From Ignavibacteriota bacterium (GTDB lineage Bacteria; Bacteroidota; Ignavibacteria; UBA10030; SZUA-254): a DNA stretch of 64,000 bases. Of the stretch, positions 26,173 to 34,965 are shown piece by piece (positions within the stretch are counted from its first letter, which is position 1; the number at the start of each line of letters is the position of its first letter). The position numbers and the translations under genes are program-made. The stretch covers positions 1 to 64,000 of the forward strand of contig JANYJZ010000033.1 of the NCBI GenBank assembly GCA_025358305.1. The letters are read 5' to 3'. The notes beneath the pieces are model-generated. The model was not told where the DNA came from. It made no database searches and saw only the letters and a program-made list of their open reading frames with translations.

Positions 26173-26838
26173 CTACGCGCCAGGCTCGTAGGCGAGCGTG
26201 AAGTACTCTTCGCGTTCATGCGTGTGGATCCGGATGACGCCGGCCCGGACGAGCCGGACGAGGATCCGCGACGCCCGGCGGTCGCTCGTGTTCACCAGCC
26301 GGCCGAACTCCCTGAGCGTGATGCGCGTATGCTGTTCCAGGTGCGTAAAGAGCCGCTTTTCATGGTCGCCGATCGCGACCTTCAGTGGCGGGGAGTCCGG
26401 GTTCTCGTTCTCCAAGATCCTGACGACCTCGCGGCTCGCCATCATCGTGTTGTCGTTCACCCGAATATAGACCCGGGTGCTTTCGCCGTTGACGCGGTCC
26501 TGGCCGCCGAGATAGTAATGGGGCTTCGTCCTGCTTTCGAAGATGTGGCAGACGATGACGTCGCGGCCGTCGAACGGGACGATGTCGATCATGGGTACGA
26601 TCTGCGGATCGCAGTACTCCCGGCCCGCCATTTCGATGAGCTCGACCTCCGACTTTTCGCTCTCCACCCCGACGATGGACCCGTCGTCGTCGACGCCGAA
26701 GAGGATCGTCCCCCCTTTCGTGTTGGCGAACGAGATGAGCGTCCGCGCGATCTTCTCCGCGGACGAGATCCGGCGCTTGAATTCGAGAGTGAAGCCCTCC
26801 CCTTCTTCGATCATCGCGTTAACGTCACGAAAATTCAT
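26173..26838 (-). CDS. AlbA_2 (Schlafen-like) domain protein with winged-helix tail
   Basis: A 221-residue protein. Residues 10-130 match the AlbA_2/divergent AAA-4 domain, with GFTLEFKRRISS, FANTKGGTILFGVDDDGSIVGV and VYIRVNDNTMMASREVVR in form. Residues about 150-215 look like a winged helix-turn-helix (ITLREFGRLVNTSDRRASRIL in form). Such proteins are usually annotated as putative transcriptional regulators, but their substrates are poorly defined. It lies 16 bp upstream of the start-distal mtgA gene in the opposite reading order, so the two may share a transcript in which mtgA comes first. Confidence 0.75.
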   Translation of the reverse strand: MNFRDVNAMIEEGEGFTLEFKRRISSAEKIARTLISFANTKGGTILFGVDDDGSIVGVESEKSEVELIEMAGREYCDPQIVPMIDIVPFDGRDVIVCHIFESRTKPHYYLGGQDRVNGESTRVYIRVNDNTMMASREVVRILENENPDSPPLKVAIGDHEKRLFTHLEQHTRITLREFGRLVNTSDRRASRILVRLVRAGVIRIHTHEREEYFTLAYEPGA

Positions 26839-26854
26839 GTCGAGCTCCTTTCGA

Positions 26855-27607
26855 TCACCAGCCGCGCGCCGCCATCCGGGTGAGGATCATCCGAGCGCGC
26901 CGCGCGACGTACGGCGACGTGCCCGACGGCGAATAGCGCAAGGGGCTCGGGATGACCGCCGCCATCCTTGCCGCCTCCTCTCGGGAGAGGTCCGATGCGT
27001 GTTTTCCAAAATATGTGAGCGCCGCCGCTTCCGCTCCGAAGACCCCGTCACCCCACTCGATGACGTTCAGGTAGAGCTCGAGGATCCGGTTCTTCGTCAG
27101 CTCGTCCTCGAGTTGGCCGCTCAGGAGGAACTCCTTGAGCTTCCGGACCGGGTCCTTCGAGGTCGACAGGAAGAGGTTCTTCGCCAATTGCTGCGTGATC
27201 GTGCTCGCGCCGCGCGCGAACCGGCGCTTCTGGAGGTCCTTCTTGAGCGATTCCCGGACCTCGTACCAGTCGACCCCGCCGTGCTCGTAGAACGTGCCGT
27301 CCTCTGCGACGATGATGGCGTGCTGGAGGTCGTCGCTCACCCGGGAGAGGCGCACCCACTGCTGCCGGAGGGCAAGAGCGTCTCCGCGGGACCGCGCTTC
27401 ATCCTGACGCTGGTCCATGAGCGCCGTGCGTCGGGGATTGACCGTCTTCAGGGATGCGATCTCGGAGGAGGAGGGATAAGTGATGTATTCAATGAAAAGG
27501 AAGAACGCCAGGATAAGAGAGAGCGTGAGCCACCTCCGGCGCTTCATCCAGAGGAACGCCGGCCGTACGCCGGCCGTCAGGCGGTCAAGGGCATTCTCGT
27601 GAGCCAT
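26855..27607 (-). CDS. mtgA: Monofunctional peptidoglycan glycosyltransferase
   Basis: A 250-residue enzyme that polymerises lipid II glycan strands at the outer face of the inner membrane. One N-terminal membrane anchor lies at about 27-45 (LTLSLILAFFLFIEYI). The GT51 domain has the catalytic glutamate in VAEDGTFYEHGGVDW, then RGASTITQQLAKNLFLS and LELYLNVIEWGDGVFG. The length matches MtgA, and no transpeptidase domain follows. Confidence 0.94.
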   Translation of the reverse strand: MAHENALDRLTAGVRPAFLWMKRRRWLTLSLILAFFLFIEYITYPSSSEIASLKTVNPRRTALMDQRQDEARSRGDALALRQQWVRLSRVSDDLQHAIIVAEDGTFYEHGGVDWYEVRESLKKDLQKRRFARGASTITQQLAKNLFLSTSKDPVRKLKEFLLSGQLEDELTKNRILELYLNVIEWGDGVFGAEAAALTYFGKHASDLSREEAARMAAVIPSPLRYSPSGTSPYVARRARMILTRMAARGW

Positions 27608-27623
27608 CCGGTCAAGAGATCGT

Positions 27624-28052
27624 TTAGGACGTGCGTGCGCCGTCGAGGTGATGCTGCAAGATGAGCGCGGCTGCGGTGAGGTCGACGATGCCCTTGACTT
27701 GGCGCGCCTTCTTCTTCACGCCCATGGTGATGAGCGTTTGCTGCGCCATCCGGGAGGTGAACCGCTCATCGACGGTCACCACGTCACGCCCCGCGCCGGA
27801 ACGCAAGACCGAGACGAACAGCTCCACTTCCTGCGCCTTCTTCCCCATCTCGCCTTTGAGGTTGTACGGCATGCCGACGACAATGACGCCCACGTCGTAC
27901 TCCTCGGCGAGCTCCCGGATCCGCTCCACCGCCCGGGGCGAGTTCGCGATGACCTCGAGGCCCCGCGCGATGATATTGAGGGGGTCGCTCACCGCGATGC
28001 CGATTCTGGTCGTACCGTAATCGATCCCGAGCGCCCGCTTCGCCAACGCCAC
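27624..28052 (-). CDS. ruvX: Putative pre-16S rRNA nuclease / Holliday junction resolvase, YqgF family
   Basis: A 142-residue RNase H-like protein with GIDYGTTRIGIAVSD near the N-terminus, VVGMPYNLKGEMGKKAQEVE mid-protein and DERFTSRMAQQ, the three acidic motifs of the family. The family is known for 16S rRNA 5' processing and was proposed as a resolvase. The GTG start follows the HU stop codon directly with no gap, indicating coupling. Confidence 0.93.
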   Translation of the reverse strand: MALAKRALGIDYGTTRIGIAVSDPLNIIARGLEVIANSPRAVERIRELAEEYDVGVIVVGMPYNLKGEMGKKAQEVELFVSVLRSGAGRDVVTVDERFTSRMAQQTLITMGVKKKARQVKGIVDLTAAALILQHHLDGARTS

Positions 28053-28394
28053 CTAGTCCGCCTGCTCCAGCGGCTGGGAGAGGAACTTCTTCAGGAGCTT
28101 GCTCGGCTTGAAATGGGTCTTTCTCCGCGACGGAACGAAGATGATCTCCCCCGATTTCGGGTTCCGGGCCTTCGGCTTCGACTTCGTCGGCTTCACCTCG
28201 AACACGCCGAAGTCCCGGACCTCGATCCGGAGCTCCGGATCGGCGCTCATCATGATCTCCCGGATCGACGTGAACACCTGGTCCACCCACTTCGCCGCCG
28301 TGTGGACGTTGTCGTTGCAGCCTGCGGCCACTTTCCGCACGATGTCCTTCTTCGTGAAGGTCTGCGGACGATGGTGCTCTCGTTTCATGGTCAT
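28053..28394 (-). CDS. HU/IHF-family DNA-binding protein
   Basis: A 113-residue basic protein. The core (TKKDIVRKVAAG, then VRDFGVFEVK, ARNPKSGE and HFKPSKLLKKFL) matches HU/IHF, including the DNA-intercalating arm with the RNPKSGE stretch. It is about 20 residues longer than classical HU because of a charged N-terminus and a short acidic tail. It sits between rel/spoT and ruvX in one leftward group; the start follows the rel stop by about 10 bp. Confidence 0.92.
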   Translation of the reverse strand: MTMKREHHRPQTFTKKDIVRKVAAGCNDNVHTAAKWVDQVFTSIREIMMSADPELRIEVRDFGVFEVKPTKSKPKARNPKSGEIIFVPSRRKTHFKPSKLLKKFLSQPLEQAD

Positions 28395-28404
28395 CCCTCT
28401 CTCT

Positions 28405-30600
28405 CTACTCCACTAAGCGCTCTGTGTGGGACACACCCTTGATCTTCCGGAGCTTCTCGATGATGCGCTGGAGATGTTCGGTGTTCTTCACGTTGATCAT
28501 GATCTTCCCGTCGAATTGCGAGTCCCTCACGTCGATCTTCACGCCCCGGATGTTCGTGTTCTGGTACGTCGAGATGGAGTGCGTGATGTCGTTCAGGAGC
28601 CCCGTGCGGTCCTGTCCGGAGATCTTGATGGCGGCCGCGTATTCCCCGCCGTTCGTCGACGGCCAGCCGACCTCCACGACGCGCGCCGGTTCGAGTTCCG
28701 CCATCGCGTGGAAGTTCCGGCAGTTGCGCAGGTGGACCTTCACCCCTTCCCCCTTGGAGACGTAGCCGACGATATCGTCGCCGGGGATCGGATTGCAGCA
28801 CTTCGCGTAGCTGTGGAGGAACGCGTCGGTGCTCCCGAAGAGCGTGATCCCGCCCGTGATGTTCCGGGCCGTGTTGAGGAACCGCGTAAAGACGTTGTCG
28901 CCGCCGGGGGATTCCCCCTCCTCCTTTACGCCTTCGGGCTGCGGGTGTTTCAGCCGGATCTCGATTTCCGAGATCACCGCGTCGGGATTGATCTCCCCGC
29001 GGTGTATTTTCTCGTAAAAATCGCCCACATTGTCGGCTTTGAAGTCGTGAAGATATTTTGCAAGATCGTCCTCGTTGATGTGGAGTTTGAACCTTTTCGT
29101 CCGCTTTTCCCAGGTCTCGCGCCCCGCGGCGATCGACTTGCGCTGCTCCTCTTTCATCCACCGCCGAATGTGCGACTTCGCCTTGTGGGTGACGACGAAC
29201 GTGTCCCAGTCAACGTTCGGGGCCTGGTTCTTGGAGACGATGATCTCCACCTGGTCGCCGCTGCGCAGTTGGTAGTCCAAAGGCACGATCCTCCCGTTCA
29301 CCTTCGCGCTCAGGCAGTGGAACCCGATGTTGGAGTGGACGGCGAACGCGAAATCGACGGGGGTCGCTCCCTGGGGAAGGATCTTCAGTTCGCCGCGCGG
29401 CGTGAAGAGATAGATCTCGTCCTGGTAGAGGTTGAGCTTGAAGCTTTCCATGAGCTGCTTCGCGGGGGCCTCCTCGTCGGCATGCTCGAAGATCTCGCGC
29501 ACCCACGTGATCCAGTTCTCGAGCTCCTCGTCGAGGGTGGTGACGTTCTCCTTGTATCGCCAGTGCGCCGCTACGCCGTTCTCGGCGATCTCGTGCATCG
29601 CTCGGGTCCGGATCTGGACCTCTACCATCTTCCCGTCGGGTCCCACGAGCGTCGCGTGGATCGACTGGTACCCGTTCTTCTTCGGGACGGAGATGTAGTT
29701 CTTGAACCGCTCCGGGATCGGCATGTAGATCGACGAGATGATGCCGTAGACCGTGAAGCAGTCGTTGTCGTTCTCGGTATCGAGGACGACCCTGACCGCG
29801 AAGAGGTCGTACACCTCGTCGAGCTGCTTGCTGCGGCTCACCATCTTGTTGTAGATGCTGTAGAGGTGCTTCGGACGGCCCTCGATCTCGAACTTCATAT
29901 GCTCCGCCTCCAAGCGCTCCTCGACCGGCGTGATGAACTTCCGGATGTAGGTCTCGCGCTCCTTGCGGCGCGATTTCAGCTTGTGCGAGATGTCCTCGTA
30001 TTCCCGAGGCTGGAGGTGCTTGAACGCCAGGTCTTCGAGCTCCCATTTGATCTTCGCGAGGCCGAACCGGTGGGCGAACGGGGCGTAGATGTCGAGCGTT
30101 TCCTTGGCGAGCCGAAGCTGCTTTTCCTTCGGGAGGTACTCGAGGGTGCGCATATTGTGGAGCCGGTCCGCGAACTTCAGGAGCATGACACGGATGTCGT
30201 TCACCATCGATAGGAGCATCTTCCGGTAGCTCTCGGCCTGGGTGATCTCGTGGCTCCGGAAAATGTCAGAGATCTTCGTCGCGCCGTCGACAATCTCGGC
30301 GATCGTGTCGCCGAACTCCTGGCGGATGTCCTTGATCTCGTAGTCGGTGTCTTCGGCGACGTCGTGGAGCAGCGCGCTGGCGACCGAGACGTCGTCCAGG
30401 GGGATCTCCTTCGCGACGACCATGGCGACCTCGTACGGGTGGTTGAAGAAGGGATCGCCCGAAGCGCGCATGTCGTTCTTGTGCGCTTCGAGGCTGAACT
30501 CGAACGCGCGGCGGATGAGGTCCTCGTTCACCGTCCGGAGGTTCTTCCTGCAGACGGCTAAAAGGTCATCCAGCTTTTTTTTGTAGATGCCGTTTCTCAT
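28405..30600 (-). CDS. Bifunctional (p)ppGpp synthase/hydrolase, Rel/SpoT family
   Basis: A 731-residue stringent-response enzyme. The HD hydrolase domain has H54, H79-D80 (ALLHDVAED) and the later KFADRLHNMRTL, so hydrolase activity is expected. A RelA_SpoT synthetase domain lies at about 235-350 (YDLFAVRVVL, NGYQSIHATLVGP, VEVQIRTRAMHEIAE). A TGS domain is at about 385-445, followed by a helical zinc-finger-like segment (SYAKCCNPIPGDDIVGYVS) and a C-terminal ACT domain. The ATG at 30600 begins MRNGIYKKKL. A near-consensus promoter lies upstream with a 79-nt leader. Confidence 0.96.
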   Translation of the reverse strand: MRNGIYKKKLDDLLAVCRKNLRTVNEDLIRRAFEFSLEAHKNDMRASGDPFFNHPYEVAMVVAKEIPLDDVSVASALLHDVAEDTDYEIKDIRQEFGDTIAEIVDGATKISDIFRSHEITQAESYRKMLLSMVNDIRVMLLKFADRLHNMRTLEYLPKEKQLRLAKETLDIYAPFAHRFGLAKIKWELEDLAFKHLQPREYEDISHKLKSRRKERETYIRKFITPVEERLEAEHMKFEIEGRPKHLYSIYNKMVSRSKQLDEVYDLFAVRVVLDTENDNDCFTVYGIISSIYMPIPERFKNYISVPKKNGYQSIHATLVGPDGKMVEVQIRTRAMHEIAENGVAAHWRYKENVTTLDEELENWITWVREIFEHADEEAPAKQLMESFKLNLYQDEIYLFTPRGELKILPQGATPVDFAFAVHSNIGFHCLSAKVNGRIVPLDYQLRSGDQVEIIVSKNQAPNVDWDTFVVTHKAKSHIRRWMKEEQRKSIAAGRETWEKRTKRFKLHINEDDLAKYLHDFKADNVGDFYEKIHRGEINPDAVISEIEIRLKHPQPEGVKEEGESPGGDNVFTRFLNTARNITGGITLFGSTDAFLHSYAKCCNPIPGDDIVGYVSKGEGVKVHLRNCRNFHAMAELEPARVVEVGWPSTNGGEYAAAIKISGQDRTGLLNDITHSISTYQNTNIRGVKIDVRDSQFDGKIMINVKNTEHLQRIIEKLRKIKGVSHTERLVE

Positions 30601-30620
30601 GTTTTCCGTTCGCCACACTC

Positions 30621-30706
30621 GCCGGGTGGGGGTGCGGCCGGGGGGCATAACTCGTGTATCAAAAAGACTTACTACTTCTCTTTAAAATATACGCCGGGTG
30701 GGGGTG
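30621..30706. repeat. 15-bp direct repeat flanking the rel/spoT leader
   Basis: CGCCGGGTGGGGGTG occurs near 30620-30634 and again near 30692-30706. The second copy is inside the promoter spacer, and the first lies in the leader before the ATG. Confidence 0.7.
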
Positions 30707-30714
30707 AATGTCAA
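30686..30714 (-). promoter_or_regulatory. Near-consensus promoter of rel/spoT
   Basis: Minus-strand TTGACA (30709-30714), 17-bp spacer and TATATT (30686-30691). This is the best promoter match in the window. Just upstream, GGAGCGGCT and AGCCGCTCC (30715-30723 and 30735-30743) form an inverted repeat that could end the upp transcript. Confidence 0.75.
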
Positions 30715-30797
30715 GGAGCGGCTCCTTGTGAGAAAGCCGCTCCCGCCGTAAACCGCTTGAAATGGAAGGGGTTGCCAGGCCGCCAAACGGCCGGCGT

Positions 30798-31427
30798 CTA
30801 TTCGCCAGTTCCGAAGATGCGGTCACCGGCGTCGCCGAGCCCGGGCAGGATGTATCCCTTGGCGTTGAGCTGGCGGTCGAGCGCGCAGGTGTAGATCTGT
30901 ACGTCGGGATGGGAGCGCGAAAGGTGCCTCACCCCGGCCGGGGCCGCCACGAGGCTCACGAACAGGATCTTCTTCGCGCCGCGCGCCTTGAGATAGCTCA
31001 CCGCCGCCACGGCGCTTCCGCCGGTGGCGAGCATCGGGTCGAGGACGATCGAGAGGGCGCCGGCGAGCTTCTTCGGGAACTTCAGGTAATAATCGACCGG
31101 CTTGAGCGTCTCCTCGTCGCGGTACAGTCCGATATGCCCGACCCGGGCGTCGGGAATGACCTCCACGAACCCGCCGACGAGACCGAGGCCGGCCCGGAGG
31201 ATCGGGATGAGGATGATCGGATCCCGGACGACGTATCCCTTGGTGCGCTCGAGCGGGGTCCGGACGGTCACGCCGCGCAGGCGCAGGCCGTTCGTCACTT
31301 CGTACGCCATGAGGCTCGCCGTGCGCCTGAGGACCGAACGGAAGATGTTGCTCGGCGTCTTGACGTTGCGCAGGAGCGTGAGATCGCGTTTGACCAAGGG
31401 GTGGCTGATGATCGTGAGGTTCTTCAT
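30798..31427 (-). CDS. upp: Uracil phosphoribosyltransferase
   Basis: A 209-residue pyrimidine salvage enzyme making UMP from uracil and PRPP. It has the PRPP-binding loop VLDPMLATGGSA and the C-terminal PGLGDAGDRIFGT motif of bacterial Upp. Length is exactly as expected. It lies 31 bp after the FAD-dependent reductase and may be transcribed from the der promoter. Confidence 0.96.
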   Translation of the reverse strand: MKNLTIISHPLVKRDLTLLRNVKTPSNIFRSVLRRTASLMAYEVTNGLRLRGVTVRTPLERTKGYVVRDPIILIPILRAGLGLVGGFVEVIPDARVGHIGLYRDEETLKPVDYYLKFPKKLAGALSIVLDPMLATGGSAVAAVSYLKARGAKKILFVSLVAAPAGVRHLSRSHPDVQIYTCALDRQLNAKGYILPGLGDAGDRIFGTGE

Positions 31428-31458
31428 AGGAGAGTACCGTCTCGACTGTTCAGGAGAG

Positions 31459-32829
31459 TCAGAGTTTCTTCAGGAGTTGGTTCGCCGCGACCAGGAGCGG
31501 GTCCCAGAGCGGCGCGAACTGCGGCGCGTAGATCATGTCGAACCGCGCGACGTCCTCGACCGCGAGCCGCTGCTGGATCGCGACGCCCAGGGTGTTCGCC
31601 CGGAGGACCGAACCGGGGCCGCCGAAGACGTTCGCACCGAGGAGCCGCTTCGACTTTTGGTCCGCGATGAGTGTCACACTCATCTTGGCGCTGCCGGGCA
31701 TCGACTTCACCTTCGTCCAACAGGAGATCGTCTCGGTGACGACGGCGTACTTCGCGCGGCGCGCCTCGTCCGCGCTCACGCCGACCTGGGCCACTTCCAG
31801 AGCGAAGATCTGGACGGCGGCCGCCCGGATGGCGCCCTTCATCCTCGCCCTGCCGCCCGCCGCGTTCTCGCCGGCGACCCATCCGGCGCGGCTCGCGATC
31901 GTCGCCAGGGGGAGGTAGACCGGCAGCCCGGTGACCGCGCTTCTGACCTCAGAGCAGTCCCCCGCCGCATAGATCCCGTCGATGTTCGTCTGCTGGCGTT
32001 CGTCGGTCGCGATCGCGCCGGTCGGGCCCAGGCGCACCTTGGCGCTCTTGGCGAGCGCGACGTTTGGTTCGACGCCGAGGGCGAGAATGACGATGTCCGC
32101 GCCGAACGTGCCCCGGTTCGTCGCGACGTGCGTGACGCGGCCGTCCTTCCCCACCGGGAGCGCGCTGACAGACGCATTTGTGACAAAATGAACGCCGTTC
32201 CGGTCGAGTTCCTCCAGGATCGCTTCGCGCGTCCGATCCTCGAGCCCGGCCAAGGGAAGCCTGTGCCGGTGGACAAGCGTGACGTCGAGCCCCTTCGTTC
32301 TGAGGGCGTCCGACATCTCCATGCCGATGTAACCGCCGCCGACGATGACCGCCTGCGCGGGCTTCTCTGACGCGATGTAGTGCATGATGTCGAGCGTGTC
32401 TTGGCGCGAGGAGAGATGGAAGACGTTTCTCGCCTCCTCCCCCTTCACCTGGAGGGCGCGCGGCGAAGAGCCGGTCGCGATGATGAGGGCGTCATATGCG
32501 GTCTCAACGAGCGTCTGGCGCCTGAGATCGCGCACGACGACGATGTGCTTCGAAGGGAGGATCTTTTCGACCCGGTGGAGCGTCCGGACGTCGATCCCCT
32601 TCTCCTCCCGAAGCCGCTCGGGGGTGTACGGCATGAGCGCCGATTCATCGCCGATGAGGCCCGAGATCGCGTAGGGGGATTCGCAGATGCCGTAGGAGAC
32701 GGTCTCGGTCGCCTCGAACATCGTGACGGAGGCCCGGGGGTTGACCCGGACGGCCTTCACGGCGGCGCTGGGCCCCGCGGCAAGGCCGCCGACGACGACG
32801 ATGCGCCGTTGTGCCTTCGGTCCGGTCAT
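31459..32829 (-). CDS. FAD-dependent pyridine nucleotide-disulfide oxidoreductase, CoA-disulfide reductase-like
   Basis: A 456-residue flavoprotein. The FAD motif VVVGGLAAGPSAA is at about 11-23, an NAD(P) motif AVIVGGGYIGMEMSDAL lies mid-protein, and FAD-binding IYAAGDCSE follows. A dimerisation domain ends the protein. Its single-cysteine active-site position is C49 in SYGICESPYAIS; in CoA-disulfide reductases and NADH oxidases this segment usually reads C-G-L-P. The substrate may therefore differ. The ATG at 32829 overlaps the der stop in an ATGA; the long in-frame extension upstream runs through der and is not real. Confidence 0.88.
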   Translation of the reverse strand: MTGPKAQRRIVVVGGLAAGPSAAVKAVRVNPRASVTMFEATETVSYGICESPYAISGLIGDESALMPYTPERLREEKGIDVRTLHRVEKILPSKHIVVVRDLRRQTLVETAYDALIIATGSSPRALQVKGEEARNVFHLSSRQDTLDIMHYIASEKPAQAVIVGGGYIGMEMSDALRTKGLDVTLVHRHRLPLAGLEDRTREAILEELDRNGVHFVTNASVSALPVGKDGRVTHVATNRGTFGADIVILALGVEPNVALAKSAKVRLGPTGAIATDERQQTNIDGIYAAGDCSEVRSAVTGLPVYLPLATIASRAGWVAGENAAGGRARMKGAIRAAAVQIFALEVAQVGVSADEARRAKYAVVTETISCWTKVKSMPGSAKMSVTLIADQKSKRLLGANVFGGPGSVLRANTLGVAIQQRLAVEDVARFDMIYAPQFAPLWDPLLVAANQLLKKL

Positions 32830-34145
32830 CGGTCCTTGTTCTTCTTCCGGAAATAGAGCGAGAGGGGGACGCCGATGAACCCGAAGTTCTCCCGGAGCTT
32901 CCGCTCGAGGAAGCGCTTGTACGTGTCCTGGACGAGCTTCGGCTCGTTCGCGAAGAACGCGAACGCCGGCGGGTTGGTCTTCACCTGCGTGATGTAGTTG
33001 AGCTTGATCTCCTTCCCCGACGAGGAGGACGGCGCCGTCTCCTGGATGACCTTCAGCATGACGGAGTTGAGCTTGTTCGTGGAGACGCGCTTGTTCTGTT
33101 CGGCGAAGACGGTCTTGGCGATGTCGATCGCCTTGAAGACGCGCTGCTTCTTGAGGGCGGAGATGAAGACGATCGGCACGTAATCGTAGATGCGCAACAA
33201 ATCCCTCAGGGCCTTCTCGTACGCCTTCGCCGTCTGGTCGTTCTTCTCGACGGCGTCCCACTTGTTCGCCGCCAGGACGATGCCGCAGTGCCGTTCGGCG
33301 ATGATCTCCATGATGCGCAGGTCCTGCTTGTCGACGCCCGTTTCCGCGTCGACGAGCAAGATGGCGACGTCGCACCGGTCGATGCTTTTCAGGGAGCGCA
33401 GGGTGCTGTAGAACTCTACGCTTTCCTTCACGCGGCTCTTGCGACGGAGGCCCGCCGTATCGATGAGCACGATGTCCTCCCCCTCATAGTGGAGGATCGA
33501 ATCGATCGCGTCGCGCGTCGTGCCCGGGATGGGCGTGACGATGTTGCGCTTCTTGCCGATGAGGACGTTCACGAGGGAGGATTTGCCGACGTTCGGCTTC
33601 CCGACGATGGCGAGCTTGAGGCGCGGGTCTGCGACCTCATCGGCATTCTCCTCGGGGAGCTGACGCGTGACAAGGTCGAGAAGATCGCCGATGTTCCTCC
33701 CTCCGAGGGCGGAGATGGAGAACGGATCCCCGAGGCCGAGCCGGAAGAACGGGGCCGAATCGGGCTCCTTGTCGGCGTTGTCGACCTTGTTGACGATGAG
33801 GTGGATCTTCTTCTTCGCCTTGCGCAAGATACCGGCGATGTCCGCGTCCAAGGGCGTGATCCCTGTCGAGGCGTCGACGATGAAGAGGACCGCGCTCGCT
33901 TCGTTGATCGCGATCTCCGCCTGTTCGCGGATGGCGGCCTCGAACACGTCGTCGGAGTCAGGGACAAACCCGCCGGTGTCGATGAGCGAGAAGCTCTTCC
34001 CCGCCCACTCGGCCGAAGCGTAGTGGCGGTCCCGGGTGACGCCCGGCTCGTCGTGGACGATCGCCTCGCGCGCACCCACGAGCCTGTTGAAGAGCGTGGA
34101 TTTGCCGACGTTGGGCCGACCGACGATCGCAAGGATGTGTTTCAT
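32826..34145 (-). CDS. der: GTPase Der, ribosome assembly factor
   Basis: A 439-residue protein with two tandem GTPase domains. The first G domain has GRPNVGKSTLFN, DTGG and NKVD; the second starts near residue 177 with GKPNVGKSSLVN, DTAGLRRKS and NKWD. A C-terminal KH-like domain follows. Der is needed for 50S subunit maturation. It has its own promoter 20 nt upstream and is coupled to the flavoprotein gene. Confidence 0.97.
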   Translation of the reverse strand: MKHILAIVGRPNVGKSTLFNRLVGAREAIVHDEPGVTRDRHYASAEWAGKSFSLIDTGGFVPDSDDVFEAAIREQAEIAINEASAVLFIVDASTGITPLDADIAGILRKAKKKIHLIVNKVDNADKEPDSAPFFRLGLGDPFSISALGGRNIGDLLDLVTRQLPEENADEVADPRLKLAIVGKPNVGKSSLVNVLIGKKRNIVTPIPGTTRDAIDSILHYEGEDIVLIDTAGLRRKSRVKESVEFYSTLRSLKSIDRCDVAILLVDAETGVDKQDLRIMEIIAERHCGIVLAANKWDAVEKNDQTAKAYEKALRDLLRIYDYVPIVFISALKKQRVFKAIDIAKTVFAEQNKRVSTNKLNSVMLKVIQETAPSSSSGKEIKLNYITQVKTNPPAFAFFANEPKLVQDTYKRFLERKLRENFGFIGVPLSLYFRKKNKDR

Positions 34146-34171
34146 TGTAGGTTCGCGCTGCTCTTGGTGAC

Positions 34172-34200
34172 AGTATACATATTTCCGGGGCGAGTTTCAA
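34172..34200 (-). promoter_or_regulatory. Sigma-70-like promoter of der
   Basis: Minus-strand TTGAAA (34195-34200), 17-bp spacer and TATACT (34172-34177). The leader is 20 nt. Confidence 0.65.
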
Positions 34201-34237
34201 AACCGCTTCCCGCGCCCGGCGGGCCGATCGGTTGGTC

Positions 34238-34648
34238 CTATGGTTTGCGCGCGTAGACAAGCACGGAGCTGAGCTCCTGGTTGAACTTGTCGAATCCGCT
34301 CGACTTGCTGATGTAGGCGGCCGCTCCCGTCTGCATGGCGTAGGTGAGGTCTTCTTCGCGGTCCGACGTACTGACAATGACGACGGGAACGTCTCCGATC
34401 TCCGGGCTCTCCTTCACCACCTTGAGCACTTCCCGGCCGTCCCGCTTCGGGAGGTTGAGGTCGAGCAGGATGAGGTCGGGCTTCGGAAACTGCGCCGTGT
34501 CGGCGTACGCACCATGGTGGAACAGGTAATCGAGGGCCTCCTGGCCGTCGCGGACGACGAAAAACTTACCGGTCACCTTGTTGTGTTTGAGCACGTACTC
34601 GGTGATCTTCTGATGGGCAAGGTTGTCCTCGACGATCAGTATGTTCAT
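34238..34648 (-). CDS. Single-domain response regulator
   Basis: A 136-residue stand-alone receiver. The acidic pair is in ILIVEDN, the phospho-acceptor aspartate is in LILLDLNLPKRDG, the switch Ser/Thr is in VIVSTSD and the lysine in YISKSSGF. The insert YLFHHGAYADTAQFP resembles Rcp1-type regulators partnered with bacteriophytochrome-like or PAS kinases. There is no output domain, so it may relay phosphate, possibly from an orphan kinase such as the hybrid kinase in this window. Confidence 0.92.
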   Translation of the reverse strand: MNILIVEDNLAHQKITEYVLKHNKVTGKFFVVRDGQEALDYLFHHGAYADTAQFPKPDLILLDLNLPKRDGREVLKVVKESPEIGDVPVVIVSTSDREEDLTYAMQTGAAAYISKSSGFDKFNQELSSVLVYARKP

Positions 34649-34732
34649 GGGGGGCTTTTTCGCGACACGGGTGAGGATGGGAGAAGGGTGACCTGGGCCG
34701 TCATTCCTGATTGGTGAGTGGATAATAAGGAG

Positions 34733-34807
34733 TCGGGGTGACTGGATTCGAACCAGCGACCTCTTGGTCCCGAACCAAGCGCTCTAGCCGGGCTGAGCCA
34801 CACCCCG
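34733..34807 (-). tRNA. tRNA-Pro (anticodon CGG)
   Basis: A complete 75-nt cloverleaf on the minus strand. It has acceptor arm CGGGGTG/CACCCCG, D-arm GCTC/GAGC, anticodon arm CTTGG-TTCGGGA-CCAAG and T-arm GCTGG-TTCGAAT-CCAGT in form. The discriminator base is A, and CCA is not encoded. The loop gives anticodon CGG, reading CCG proline codons. Confidence 0.95.
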
Positions 34808-34965
34808 ATTCTCTCTTTGTACTCTCAGGACAAAAAACAATCGATTTTAACGCTCCAGGCGGGGAAATTCGCCCCTCAGACGCCACGCGCGTTTCATCGG
34901 CGGGTTCAAGATACAAAAATCAGTCGTAAAATCAAAGGACTTTTTGGAACTTCGGGCCCCCCGGA

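Noticed and set aside
32830-33375. N-terminal extension of the FAD reductase frame into der
   Set aside because: The frame is open, but it lies wholly within der and encodes Arg-rich noise; the ATG at 32829 overlaps the der stop in the usual coupled way.
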